A stretch of 64,000 nucleotides of DNA, taken from contig NZ_GG657757.1 of the NCBI RefSeq assembly GCF_000158955.1, positions 7,020,580 through 7,084,579 on the forward strand. The letters run 5' to 3'. Every line of letters begins with the position of its first letter. The first letter of the stretch is position 1. A program made the translations under genes and the position numbers. Of the stretch, positions 1-8,533 are shown in pieces. Below the pieces are notes generated by a model. It was not told the origin of the DNA and ran no database searches. It worked only from the letters and a program-made list of their open reading frames with translations. The DNA comes from Streptomyces viridochromogenes DSM 40736 (GTDB lineage: Bacteria; Actinomycetota; Actinomycetes; Streptomycetales; Streptomycetaceae).

Positions 1-748
1 TTCATCGACACGATCACCGTGATGTACGGCCCTCGACGGCGTCCGGGGCATCGTCAAGACCCGCCTGCTGGCCTTCCTGCTGTTCATCGTGGCCCTGCTG
101 ATCGGCTCGGTCGCGCTGCCGCTGATGGTGGCCGGGCCGGACGCCGTGGTGCGGATCGTGCCGTGGTCGACGACGGTCGTGCAGGTCCTCTACTGGCCCG
201 TGGTGATCCTGCTGTCGATCGCCTTCCTGACCACGCTGTACCACGTGTCCGTCCCCGTCCGCTCCCCGTGGATCGAGGACGTGCCCGGCGCGCTGGTCGC
301 CCTCGGCATGTGGGTGCTCGGCAGCTTCCTGCTGCGGATCTACCTGACCAGCACCGTCGAGGGCCCGACGATCTACGGCTCCCTGGCCGCGCCCGTCGCC
401 GTGCTGCTGTGGATCGGTGTGTCCGCGTTCGCGGTGCTCGTGGGGGCCGCGGTCAACGCCGCCATCGACCGCGTCTGGCCGGCCGCCGCCACGGCCGCGG
501 CCCGCGAGGCCAACGAGCGGCTGCGGCAGGCACAGGTCGCCGAGTACGTGGCCCGCGCCGCCGCCCAGGGGGAGGCCGACCCCGACATGCCCTCCGAGTT
601 CCCGGAACGCTGGTCCCGCTTCCTGCCGCCGGAGGACGTCTCGGCCCGGCTGCGCGCGCATGTGAAGAGCAGCCATGTGAAGAGCACGCACGCGAAGAGC
701 GGCAACAGCCAGGCCAACGGGGAGGGCTCACCGCCCGCCGAGAAGTGA
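1..748 (+). CDS. YihY/BrkB-like inner membrane protein, 5' truncated by window, probable frameshift
   Basis: C-terminal part of a YihY/virulence factor BrkB family integral membrane protein. From about 23 to 748 one frame encodes at least three hydrophobic segments, including LLAFLLFIVALLIG, VLYWPVVILLSIAFLTTLY and AAPVAVLLWIGVSAFAVLVG, then a charged cytoplasmic tail rich in Ala, Glu, His and Lys. The first ATG-free start in this frame is a GTG at 89, which falls inside a membrane helix, so the true start lies left of the window. The frame has a TGA at 20-22, while the neighbouring frame encodes FIDTITVMY at 1-27 and then turns non-coding. The two pieces join if one base is missing near 28-32. 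This suggests a real frameshift or a sequencing error. The precise transported substrate is unknown for the family. Confidence 0.6.
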
Positions 749-763
749 CGCCGGCGCTCCCGT

Positions 764-1516
764 GTGATGCTCGTCGTGCGCGGCGACGCCTGCGTCCTGC
801 CCGACGGGGGCGAGCCGGCGCGGCTGCGGGCCGGAGACCTCGCCATCGCCCGCGGCCCGGACCCCTACACCTGCGCCGACGACCCCGGCACGGCACCGCA
901 GGTGCTGATCCTGCCCGGCCAGGAGTGCCGCTACCCCGACGGACGCCCCCTCAACGGCTCCATGGACCTGGGCGTGCGCACCTGGGGCAACCGGCTCGAC
1001 GGTGCCACCGTGGTGCTGATCGGCACCTACCCGATGCGGGGCGAGATCAGCGGCCGGCTGCTGGACGCGCTGCCGCCGCTGCTCACCCTCACCACCGACG
1101 TGTGGGACTGCCCGCTCACGCCGTACTTCTCGCAGGAGATCGTCCGGGACGAGCCGGGCCAGGAGGTCGTGCTGGACCGGCTGCTGGACCTGCTGGTCAT
1201 CGCCGCGCTGCGGGCCTGGTTCGCCCGGCCCGAGGCGGAGGCCCCGGCCTGGTACAAGGCCCTCGCCGACCCGGTCGTCGGGGGCGTCCTGCGCCTGCTC
1301 CAGGACGACCCGGCGTACCCGTGGACCATCGCCACGCTCGCCGCCAAGGCCGGAGTGTCCCGCGCCGCCCTCGCCCGCCGCTTCACCGCGCTGGTCGGCG
1401 AGCCCCCGATGAGCTACCTCACCGGCTGGCGCCTCGCCCTCGCCGCCGACCGCCTCCGCGACTCCGACGACACGCTCGACCGGGGGGCGGGCGGCGTAGC
1501 CGGCGTACGAGTGTGA
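764..1516 (+). pseudogene. AraC-family transcriptional regulator, truncated at both ends
   Basis: Encodes about 250 residues of an AraC regulator of the cupin-6 type: a ligand-binding cupin-like N domain (GGEPARLRAGDLAIARGP, HPGQ-like ILPGQECRYPDG) and the first helix-turn-helix (TIATLAAKAGVSRAALARRF, then MSYLTGWRLALAADRLRD). The usual first 40 or so residues are absent: the frame opens at GTG 764, 16 bases after the upstream stop, already inside the cupin. The second helix-turn-helix, normally ending in an AFKR-type motif, is lost; after residue 240 the frame reads GAGGVAGVRV and stops. A shifted frame keeps only a short AYECE match. Most likely a decaying gene; a shortened but functional protein is less likely. 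Confidence 0.65.
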
Positions 1517-1704
1517 AGCCGGGTGCTGTACGGACACGGTCAAAGCTCGGATAAAGTGCGTGTTGCTTCGAACACCGGAGCTACACACGCTGCGTCAGGC
1601 ACCTTCGATGTGACCGCACATCATGAGGTGCGGTCACGTTCGCGCTCGTGGGGGACAGAACATCAGCGGCGGCCCGGGGGGCCGCCTTTCGAATGGGGTG
1701 GGGA

Positions 1705-2535
1705 ATGGCCGGTCACCGGCTGTCCAAGAAGGGGCGCTACATCGCATGGGCAACGGCCGGCGCCGTTGTCGTCGCCGGCGCCGGAATCGCGGCTCAGACC
1801 TCGATGGCCGCGACCGCCTGGCCCGCGCAGAAGACCTTCACGGGCCGTGCCTTCGACACCTGCACCGCCCCCTCGCTCGCCGCCATGAAGGCATGGAAGA
1901 CCGACGGCTTCTACGGCGGCGCCGCCGTCTACATCGGCGGCAAGAACCGTGGCTGCGCCCAGCCCAACCTGACCGCGTCGTGGGTGAAGTCCGTCAACTC
2001 CCTGGGCTGGAAGCTCATCCCCCTCTACGTCGGCGCCCAGCCTCCCTGCCAGACCGGCGGGAACCCGGAGAAGTTCACCGCCTCCACCGCCGCCTCCCTC
2101 GGTGCGCGCAACGCCACCGACGCGGTGGCGAAGGCGTCGGCCCTCGGCATGAAGGCCGGCAGCCCGATCTACCTCGACATGGAGCCGTACGACATCGCCG
2201 ACAAGGCGTGCAACGACGCCGTGCTGACCTACGTGCGCTCCTTCACGAAGACGCTGCGTGCCAAGACGTACCGCGCCGGCTACTACGGATTCAGCAGCTC
2301 CAGCGCCAAGGCGATCGCCACCGCGGCGAACAAGACGGACCTGCCGGGCAACCTCTGGTACGCGCTGTGGGACAAGCAGGCGACCACCACCAAGGACTGG
2401 CCGTGGGACCCGAAGCTGTTCACCGACCACAGCCGGGGCCACCAGTACATGGTCAACAGCAAAGAGACCCGCAGCGGCCACACCATCACCGTCGACCGCA
2501 ACGCCTGGGACGCGCCTGTCGCGATCATCGGCTGA
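1705..2535 (+). CDS. secreted DUF1906 (Rv2525c-like, glycoside hydrolase-like) protein
   Basis: A 276-residue exported protein. A basic N-terminus (GHRLSKKGRY) is followed by a hydrophobic stretch (AWATAGAVVVAGAGIAAQTSMAA), giving a Sec or Tat-like signal. The mature part starts GRAFDTCTAPS and continues with GGAAVYIGGKNRGCAQPNLT, KLIPLYVGAQPPC, IYLDMEPYD and ARAGYYGFSSS, the order expected for DUF1906, a TIM-barrel domain related to GH25-type hydrolases. The acidic LDMEPYD strand sits where GH25 enzymes carry catalytic acids, but activity for this family is not established. ATG 1705 was chosen because GGGGTGGGG precedes it closely; ATG 1693 in the same frame is the alternative. It stands alone with its own 190-bp upstream region. 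Confidence 0.8.
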   Translation: MAGHRLSKKGRYIAWATAGAVVVAGAGIAAQTSMAATAWPAQKTFTGRAFDTCTAPSLAAMKAWKTDGFYGGAAVYIGGKNRGCAQPNLTASWVKSVNSLGWKLIPLYVGAQPPCQTGGNPEKFTASTAASLGARNATDAVAKASALGMKAGSPIYLDMEPYDIADKACNDAVLTYVRSFTKTLRAKTYRAGYYGFSSSSAKAIATAANKTDLPGNLWYALWDKQATTTKDWPWDPKLFTDHSRGHQYMVNSKETRSGHTITVDRNAWDAPVAIIG

Positions 2536-2752
2536 GCGTACGGGGCCGGGTCGCTGACGCCGCCGACCGAACGGCCGGGCCACGCCCAGGGGGTGTTCAC
2601 CGTCCGCCGTCAGCCGCGACCGGACCAGCCTCACCAAAGGTGCACCGGCCATGTCGGGCAGCGGGAAAGGAAGGTTCGCTGTGCCGCGCGTGCACGTCGC
2701 GCCGAATCTTTTCCTGGCGTGAGAAAATCAGAACAGCCGTACGAATGCAGAG

Positions 2753-2959
2753 GTGGGGGATGTGGCCGTTCTGGTACTGCTCGGTGTCCTGGTGCTCGTC
2801 ATCGGGGGGTGCGTCTGTGTGGTCTGGGCCGAGCGCGGGGGGCCTCGCTGGGTCCGTGTCGTGGCAGCCGTGACGCGTGCCGCGGGCGAGCTGCTGCACA
2901 CCGCCAGGAAGGCCGGCCGCGGGAGCGGAAACCGGAGCAGTGGCGACGACGGCGACTAG
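2753..2959 (+). CDS. small single-pass membrane protein, unknown function
   Basis: A 68-residue protein with one N-terminal membrane helix (VAVLVLLGVLVLVIGGCVCVVWA) and a basic cytoplasmic tail ending in a Ser/Gly/Asp-rich stretch. GTG 2753 opens the frame; GTG 2762 is an internal alternative and the purine-rich AGGTGGGGG lies between them, so the start is uncertain. It follows the DUF1906 gene after about 215 bases and precedes the AraC gene by about 60. I recognise no family. Confidence 0.45.
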   Translation: MGDVAVLVLLGVLVLVIGGCVCVVWAERGGPRWVRVVAAVTRAAGELLHTARKAGRGSGNRSSGDDGD

Positions 2960-3022
2960 TGCCGCGACAGGCGCTCGCTCCCCAGGGCCCTCACCCGGGC
3001 CGGACGGCGTAGCCTCTCACTC

Positions 3023-3709
3023 ATGTACACGCAGAGGGCGTCCCGGCTGGCCGGGGCGGTCCTGTGGACGAACACCCCGGCCGGCGGCGGGGCGGGACGC
3101 ATCCTGCCCGACGGCTGTATGGACCTTCTCTGGAACGACGGCCGGCTCCTGGTCGCGGGCCCGGACACGCACGCGTACCTGACCGAGGGCGAGCCCAGCA
3201 GCTGGGCGGGCATCCGTTTCCACCCGGGCACCGCGCCCGCCCTCCTCGGCGTGCCCGCGCACGAGCTGCGTGACCGTCGGGTCGCCCTCGCCGACCTGTG
3301 GCCGGCCTCGGAGGTACGGCGCCTCACGGCCCGGGTGAACAGGGCTACGGACCCGGCGAGCGGGCTGGAGGAGGTGGCCCTGGCATGCGCGTCCGACGCC
3401 GGCCCCCCTGATCCACTGCTCCGGCAGGTCGTCGCCGCCCTCGACGCGGGCCGCCCGGTCGCCGCGACCGCCGACGAACTCGGCATCGGCGCCCGGCAGT
3501 TGCATCGCCGCTCGCTGTCCGCCTTCGGCTACGGCCCCAAGACACTGGCCCGGGTGCTCCGGATGCAGCGCGCCCTCGCGCTCGCACGTGCCGGAGTGCC
3601 GCTCGCGGAGACGGCCGCCCGGGCCGGGTTCGCGGACCAGGCTCATCTGGCCCGGGACGTCAAGGAGTTGGCCGGTGTACCGGTGCGTGCCCTACTGGGC
3701 GGCCGGTAG
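3023..3709 (+). CDS. AraC-family transcriptional regulator with DUF6597-like N domain
   Basis: A 228-residue regulator. The N-terminal half (GRILPDGCMDLLWNDGRLLVAGPDTHA, then GIRFHPGTAPALLGVPAHELRD) matches the beta-rich sensor found in a large group of actinobacterial AraC regulators. The C-terminal half carries the two helix-turn-helix units: ATADELGIGARQLHRRS and ETAARAGFADQAHLARDVKELAGVP. ATG 3023 begins MYTQRAS. The gene converges on, and overlaps by 18 bases, the VOC protein gene on the other strand. Similar regulators are often found beside VOC genes, so control of the neighbour is plausible but inferred. The effector is unknown. Confidence 0.85.
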   Translation: MYTQRASRLAGAVLWTNTPAGGGAGRILPDGCMDLLWNDGRLLVAGPDTHAYLTEGEPSSWAGIRFHPGTAPALLGVPAHELRDRRVALADLWPASEVRRLTARVNRATDPASGLEEVALACASDAGPPDPLLRQVVAALDAGRPVAATADELGIGARQLHRRSLSAFGYGPKTLARVLRMQRALALARAGVPLAETAARAGFADQAHLARDVKELAGVPVRALLGGR

Positions 3710-4093
3710 CGGAGCGAACAGGTCGACGCCGTTGCCGTCCGGGTCGGCCACCACCGCGTACCGCTGCCCCCAGAACGCGTCCCAGGGCTTGAGCTCGCCG
3801 TGGTAACCGGCGCCGACCAGCTCCTCGTACACCCTGTCCACCTCCTCGGGACCGTCGCACAGGAAGGCCAGCGAGGACCGGCCCCCGCCGGTGGGCGGCT
3901 GCCACCCGGCGTGGAACGAGCGGACCGTCTCCTCGGTGTCGAGCAGCAGCCGCAGCCCGCCCGGCAGCTCGGCCTCGGCGTGCGGCTGGTCCTCGGAGCC
4001 TTCCGGGAAGGCGAACCCGAGCCGGCGGTAGAAGGTCACGGAAGCGGCCATGTCCGAGACGACGAGGCCGATGGCGTTGAATCGTGCGGTCAT
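3692..4093 (-). CDS. VOC (glyoxalase/bleomycin resistance) superfamily protein
   Basis: A 133-residue single-domain vicinal oxygen chelate protein. It shows the paired beta-alpha-beta-beta-beta halves: FNAIGLVVSDMAASVTFYRRLGF at the N-terminus and an AVVADPDGNGVDLFAPL second-half signature. Expected metal ligands are a His or Gln near the start of each half and a Glu near each end; here the DPDGNGVDLF motif replaces the usual NxxEL, so a divalent-metal enzyme is not certain and a small-molecule-binding role is possible. The start at 4093 gives MTARFNAIG. Its 3' end overlaps the convergent AraC gene by 18 bases. Confidence 0.85.
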   Translation of the reverse strand: MTARFNAIGLVVSDMAASVTFYRRLGFAFPEGSEDQPHAEAELPGGLRLLLDTEETVRSFHAGWQPPTGGGRSSLAFLCDGPEEVDRVYEELVGAGYHGELKPWDAFWGQRYAVVADPDGNGVDLFAPLPAAQ

Positions 4094-4465
4094 GCGGCCA
4101 CCGTAGGCAGGGCCTGGCGGGCCGGTCTTGAAGGAATCGGACAGCGCGGGCCGCCGGGTGCCGCCTACCGTTCTGCGGACGACCGCTCGTCGAGGACTCC
4201 TGGGGTTCCGTGCAGCACCACGCTCCGCTCGAGCGGGACCCGCCCCATGCGGAAGGTGTTCACGGAAGCAGCCGGATCGGCCTTGCCGAACGAGATGCCG
4301 AACAACAGCGAACGCATCCCCCCCCGGTCGACACGCCCCCCTGCCCCTGTGACGTGGGGCCCGCTCTCATGCAACGGCCCCACCTACGGCCCCAGGTCAA
4401 CGCGACCATTTCCGTGCAACGTGAACGCGTGGCCGACCGTCCGCGCCCGCGAGGAGGACGCCGCC
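4094..4465. other. intergenic region without a convincing gene
   Basis: About 370 bases between the VOC start and the LacI stop. The only open frame with protein-like composition is on the minus strand at 4165-4383 (it contains NTFRMGRVPLERSVVLHG), but it has no ribosome-binding site and no family match that I recognise. It may be a remnant. The promoter of the VOC gene must lie at the left end. Confidence 0.4.
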
Positions 4466-5509
4466 CTACACCCGCCGCGCCGCCGTACTCGCCCGTTCCA
4501 CCAACCGCGTCGACAACTCCGTGCGCGTGCTCTCCGGTTGGTGGCCGTCCATCATGCGCAGCAGCGACCGCAGCGCCGTCGCCGCCATCTCGGACAGCGG
4601 CTGGCGGACCGTGGTCAGGGCGGGGGAGGCCCAGCGGGCCTCGGGCAGGTCGTCGAAACCCACCACGCTCACGTCGTGCGGGACCTTCAACCCCCGCTCG
4701 GCCAGCGCCTCGTACACCCCCAGCGCCATCCGGTCCGAGCAGACGAAGACAGCCGTCGGCGGCTCGGGCAGGTCGAGGAGTTCCAGCATGCGGCGGCGGG
4801 CCCGGCCCTCGTCGAAGCCGGCGTGCCGCACGTAGTCGGCGCGGTGCCGGACACCGGCCGACGCGAGCGCCGAGCGGTAACCGGCGACCCGGGCACTGCT
4901 GCACATCGTGCGCCGGTGCCCCGCGATGACGGCGATGCGCTCGTGCCCCAGGGACAGCAGATGCTCGGTGGCCGTCAGACCGCCCTGCCAGTTGGCCGCG
5001 CCCACCGACGCGACCCCCTCCGGGGGCTCCTGGACCGGGTCGATCATCACGTAGGGGATGCGGTGCTGCTCCAGCCAGGCGTACTGGGAGCCGCTCAGCT
5101 CGGCCAGGTTGAACAGGACGCCGGAGGAGCCCCGGGCGACGAGCTTGTCCAGCCAGCCGCGCTCCGGGCGCCCGGCCCGGTTGCGGGTCAGCGCCGCCGA
5201 CACCACCACCTCCAGGCCCGCGTCGTGCGCCGCCTCCTCCACCCCGTGCAGCACCGCTCCCGACCACGAGCTCTCTAGCGAGTGCACGACCAGGTCGACG
5301 AGCCGGGGTGCCTTCGTCGCGTCGAAGCGGGGTCTGCGCACGTAACCGAGCCGGTCGAGCGCCTCGGTGACCCGGCGACGGGTCTCGGGCGCCACGTCCT
5401 CGCGGCCGTTGACCACCTTGGACGCGGTCGGCACCGACACCCCCGCCTCGCGGGCCACGACCGCCAGCGTCGGACCGGCCGCCACGCTCGCACTCGCCGT
5501 ACGGACCAT
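4466..5509 (-). CDS. LacI-family transcriptional repressor
   Basis: A 347-residue LacI/GalR regulator. The N-terminal helix-turn-helix and hinge are clear: TLAVVAREAGVSVPTASKVVNG, then ETRRRVTEALDRLGYV. The rest is the periplasmic-binding-protein-like effector domain (HSLESSWSGAVLHGVEEAA, YVMIDPVQEPP, GHERIAVIAGHR, TAVFVCSDRMALGVYEALAE, VSVVGFDDLPEARWASPALTTVRQPL). ATG 5509 was chosen because AGAGGTGGG precedes it; the open frame continues upstream without coding character. The effector is presumably a sugar. Three palindromic elements lie 37-175 bases upstream and suggest autoregulation. No sugar genes are adjacent, so it may act on the polysaccharide locus at 27-42 kb, where a similar element occurs. 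Confidence 0.9.
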   Translation of the reverse strand: MVRTASASVAAGPTLAVVAREAGVSVPTASKVVNGREDVAPETRRRVTEALDRLGYVRRPRFDATKAPRLVDLVVHSLESSWSGAVLHGVEEAAHDAGLEVVVSAALTRNRAGRPERGWLDKLVARGSSGVLFNLAELSGSQYAWLEQHRIPYVMIDPVQEPPEGVASVGAANWQGGLTATEHLLSLGHERIAVIAGHRRTMCSSARVAGYRSALASAGVRHRADYVRHAGFDEGRARRRMLELLDLPEPPTAVFVCSDRMALGVYEALAERGLKVPHDVSVVGFDDLPEARWASPALTTVRQPLSEMAATALRSLLRMMDGHQPESTRTELSTRLVERASTAARRV

Positions 5510-5545
5510 CGAAGAACCCACCTCTCCGGCCCGCCCGAGGGCCGT

Positions 5546-5683
5546 GGAAAGTTTCGACCAGCGCTGCTCACGGCGGTCCGGAGTCCCGACCGGGCAGAAA
5601 GCGCTTCCTACTCTAGGTGGGGCGCCGGACGGCGGGAAGACGGAAGTGAATTCACGGTTCCCGCCGGTCAAAACTTTCGAAAC
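5546..5683. promoter_or_regulatory. LacI-type operator candidates upstream of the LacI gene
   Basis: Three elements: GGAAAGTTTCGACC at 5546-5559, AGAAAGCGCTTCCT at 5596-5609 and AAAACTTTCGAAAC at 5670-5683, whose core TTTCGAAA (5675-5682) is a perfect palindrome. The GCGCTT core with a central CG is typical of LacI-family operators in actinobacteria. An AGGAAGCGCTTGCC element at 31228-31241 resembles the second one. Confidence 0.5.
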
Positions 5684-5750
5684 CTCGAACAAGGGCCCAC
5701 GGCTTGAGTGTCAGGTCCGGATGAAGCGCGCCGGTCCGGCCGCGCCGGAG

Positions 5751-5833
5751 TCAGAGGAGAACGGCGAGGGCGAGCCACACGTCCAGGGTGGCGAGCAGGA
5801 GCAGCAGGGGAGTGATGCCGATCCCCAGAGTTC
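5751..5833 (-). pseudogene. possible remnant of a membrane protein C-terminus
   Basis: Reading the minus strand, the frame ending at the TGA complement of 5751-5753 encodes LGIGITPLLLLLATLDVWLA, a typical membrane helix, but it is preceded by a stop after about 26 codons and has no start. It may be the tail of a deleted gene. The rest of 5690-5914 shows nothing coding. Confidence 0.25.
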
Positions 5834-5914
5834 GTCACGAACCAGACGCTTCGTTAGATCAGCGCCCACGCCCGGCATCATGCCGCACGAACATCACGTC
5901 ACGTGAGACGACCT

Positions 5915-6499
5915 CTAAGCCTTGACAGGTGCGGCCGACCTGGCGGCCTGTTCGATCCTCGCGCAGTAGGCCGCACGGGCTTCCTCGTCGATCTGCTGCT
6001 CGTGTTCTGCGCGCACCCCGGTCCGGCCGTCGAGGCCTTCGCGCAGGATATCGGCGTGCCCGGTATGCCGGATGGACTCGCCGAGGACATGGACCAGGAT
6101 GGCGAACAAGTTCGTGTTGGGGTAAGGCTCCGGCCACCACGGCACGTGGCCGGGGGCGTCGAGGGGAAGCTCGTCGATCGTCGCGTCCGAGTGTTCCCAC
6201 GTGCGCCGGTAGAACCCGATGATCTGATCGCGGGTCTCGTCCTCGGCCGCCCACAGATCGCTGCCGTCGTAGTCCTGCCACCGGGGCAGCGGTTCCGGGA
6301 AAGGGCGGTTGAAGACCTCGCCGAAATACCTGGCCTCGACGGTGGCCACGTGTTTGACCAGGCCGAGGAGGTTGGTCCCGGTCGCTGTCAAAGGCCGGCG
6401 GGCGTCGTATTCGGATAAGCCGTCGAGTTTCCAGAGCAGCGCCTTGCGGTCCCGCCGCAGTCTCGCGTGCAGGTTGTCTTTCGCGAATTCATCGATCAT
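5915..6499 (-). CDS. DinB-family (DUF664) protein
   Basis: A 194-residue DinB/DUF664 four-helix protein, a family that in actinobacteria includes mycothiol-dependent enzymes. The expected His-based metal site is visible as LVKHVATVEARYF near residue 46 and ILVHVLGESIRHTGHADILRE near the C-terminus, supplying the three metal-binding His positions (LxKH, and HxxxH-type residues late in the protein). ATG 6499 (MIDEFAKDN) is preferred; ATG 6517 adds six residues in frame. It is monocistronic. Enzymatic activity and thiol partner are inferred only from the family. Confidence 0.85.
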   Translation of the reverse strand: MIDEFAKDNLHARLRRDRKALLWKLDGLSEYDARRPLTATGTNLLGLVKHVATVEARYFGEVFNRPFPEPLPRWQDYDGSDLWAAEDETRDQIIGFYRRTWEHSDATIDELPLDAPGHVPWWPEPYPNTNLFAILVHVLGESIRHTGHADILREGLDGRTGVRAEHEQQIDEEARAAYCARIEQAARSAAPVKA

Positions 6500-6757
6500 G
6501 CGGCATGAGCCTGCCATGGGGTGCTCGTGGCCTCAAGATCCCCTACGACGTCCGCAACGGCCGGCAGAGCCGAGGCCCGGGCATGGGTTCGGCACGCTGA
6601 TGTACGCGAAGTAACCGTGTACGCAGTGCCACCGTGTACGCCGAGTGACGGGTACGCCGAACAGCCCTCTCACCCGCTCGCGCACCGGAATATCGGGCCA
6701 CAATGAGTTGCTCTGATCTTCACGGTGCACGAGCGCGGTGAGGAGGCTGGTGGACCT

Positions 6758-8305
6758 ATGACGGCAGTCCAGGCAGACCCCGTGGCGAGCACGCCCTACG
6801 GCGCCCTCCGGGGCCGCTACGAGCACGGAGTCGCCGTCTTCCGCGGCATCCCCTACGCGGCGCCCCCCTTCGGCCCCCGCCGCTTCCGGCCGCCGGTACC
6901 CCTGGAACCCTGGGACGGTGTCCGTGAGGCCGGCTCCTTCGGCCCCACCCCGCCGAAGCCCCCGTACTCCGACGCCTTCGCGCACTACCTCTCGGACCCG
7001 GTCGTGCCGGGCGACGACTGCCTCAACCTGAACGTCTGGACCCCGCAACCCGACCCCGGAGCCCGCCTCCCCGTCCTGGTCTGGCTGCACGGCGGCGCCC
7101 TGACCAGGGGCTCCTCCGCCGTCCCGGTCTACGACGGCCACGCCTTCGCCCGCGACGGAGTCGTCTGCGTCTCGATCAACTACCGACTCGGCGTCGAAGG
7201 CTACGGACTGTTCCCGGACACGCCCCCGAACCCCGGCCTGCGCGACCAGATCGCCGCCCTGACCTGGGTGTACGAGGCCATCGAGGCCTTCGGCGGCGAC
7301 CCCGGCCGCATCACCCTCTTCGGTCAGTCCGCCGGGGCGATCAGCATCGGCGCCCTCATCGCCGCCCCCCAGACGCAAGGGCTGGTCCGCCGGGCCATCC
7401 TCCAGAGCGGCCCGCCCGAGGCGTCCGACCGGGCCAAGGTACGGCGCATGGTCCGCCGGATGGCCTCCCGGCTGAAGATCCCCGCCACCGCCGAGGCCTT
7501 CGCCGCCGTCGACCGCGACCTGCTGCTGCGCACCCAGGCCGAGGTGGGCCGGCTGAGCAGCCCGGTCGTCGGCGGCCCCGCCTTCGGCCTCGTCATCGAC
7601 GGTGACGTCGTCCCGCGTGACCCCCTTCAGGCCCTCACGGACGGCGCCGCGCCCGGTGTGGAGCTGCTGATGGGCTGGACGCGCGACGAGTACCGGCTCT
7701 GGCTGGTCCCCGGTGGCCTCCTCGACCGCGTCGACCGCCTGGGAGCCGTCGCCCTGGCCGGTGCCATGGCGCGTTGCCACTGCGGCAGCGAGGTCCCGCG
7801 CGGCTACCGCGCCCTGCACCCCGGGGCGAGCACGGCGGAGACCGTCGGCCAGCTCGTCACCGACCACCTGCTCCGCATCCCCCTGCACCACCTGGCCGAC
7901 GCCCGTACGGAACCCTCGTACGTCTACGAGTTCGCCTGGCCCTCGAACCTCCCCGCCCTCGGTGCCTGCCACGCCCTGGAGCTCGGCTTCGTCTTCGACA
8001 CCGGGGAGGCGCCCGAGTCCCGGAAACTCGCCGGGGAGGGGGCGCCGCAGGAGCTGGCCGACGCGATGCACGCGGCGTGGGTCCGCTTCGCCACGGACGG
8101 CGACCCGGGCTGGGAACGCTGGGACGCGTCCCACCCGGTCCGGATCTTCGGCGACCGCGCCCCGGACGCCGAGAACGGCCTGGCCTACACGGCGTACGGC
8201 CCACGGGACCGTGAACTCGCCCTCTGGGCGACGGCCGCGGTCCCGCCCTCTGAGGAACTCACACCGGCGTCCCGGTCAGCCTTGCGACGGCTCCGTCGGC
8301 ACTGA
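6758..8305 (+). CDS. type B carboxylesterase/lipase
   Basis: A 515-residue alpha/beta hydrolase of the carboxylesterase type B (para-nitrobenzyl esterase) family. It has the N-terminal GIPYAAPPFGPRRFRPP block, the oxyanion-hole sequence VWLHGGAL, and the nucleophile elbow GQSAGA with Ser near residue 191. A C-terminal His is carried by GACHALELGFVF. No signal peptide is seen, so it should act in the cytoplasm on ester substrates that cannot be named from sequence. ATG 6758 follows AGGAGG at 6741-6746. Its 3' end overlaps by 30 bases the convergent DUF397 gene. Confidence 0.9.
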   Translation: MTAVQADPVASTPYGALRGRYEHGVAVFRGIPYAAPPFGPRRFRPPVPLEPWDGVREAGSFGPTPPKPPYSDAFAHYLSDPVVPGDDCLNLNVWTPQPDPGARLPVLVWLHGGALTRGSSAVPVYDGHAFARDGVVCVSINYRLGVEGYGLFPDTPPNPGLRDQIAALTWVYEAIEAFGGDPGRITLFGQSAGAISIGALIAAPQTQGLVRRAILQSGPPEASDRAKVRRMVRRMASRLKIPATAEAFAAVDRDLLLRTQAEVGRLSSPVVGGPAFGLVIDGDVVPRDPLQALTDGAAPGVELLMGWTRDEYRLWLVPGGLLDRVDRLGAVALAGAMARCHCGSEVPRGYRALHPGASTAETVGQLVTDHLLRIPLHHLADARTEPSYVYEFAWPSNLPALGACHALELGFVFDTGEAPESRKLAGEGAPQELADAMHAAWVRFATDGDPGWERWDASHPVRIFGDRAPDAENGLAYTAYGPRDRELALWATAAVPPSEELTPASRSALRRLRRH

Positions 8306-8533
8306 GGAGAGGAAGGCGGTCCAGGCGGCGGGGGTGACGGTGAGGTGGGGGGTGGTGGGGGTTTTGCTGTCGCGGATGTGGATGGCGGAGGGGTGGGTGG
8401 CTACTTCGAGGCAGTTGCCGCCCTCGTCGCCGCTGTAGGTGGACTTGCGCCAGGCGTAGGCGACTTCGAGACAGGCGCCGCCTTCGCTGCCGCTGTAGCT
8501 CGATTTGAACCACTCAAGTGCGGTGCCGCTCAT
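8276..8533 (-). CDS. DUF397 protein with duplicated motif
   Basis: An 85-residue protein carrying the DUF397 signature twice in tandem: WFKSSYSGSEGGACLEVA, then WRKSTYSGDEGGNCLEVA, followed by the usual IHIRDSKTP and a C-terminal AWTAFL. DUF397 proteins are partners of Scr1/DUF5753 XRE regulators in Streptomyces, sometimes described as toxin-antitoxin-like or development-related pairs. The ATG at 8533 overlaps the stop of the upstream XRE gene, so the two are translationally coupled. A single copy is usual; the duplication is likely internal to this gene. Confidence 0.85.
   Translation of the reverse strand: MSGTALEWFKSSYSGSEGGACLEVAYAWRKSTYSGDEGGNCLEVATHPSAIHIRDSKTPTTPHLTVTPAAWTAFLSSVPTEPSQG

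Noticed and set aside
6533..8134. 533-residue minus-strand frame opposite the carboxylesterase
   Set aside because: Shadow of the esterase; third-base GC bias belongs to the plus strand.
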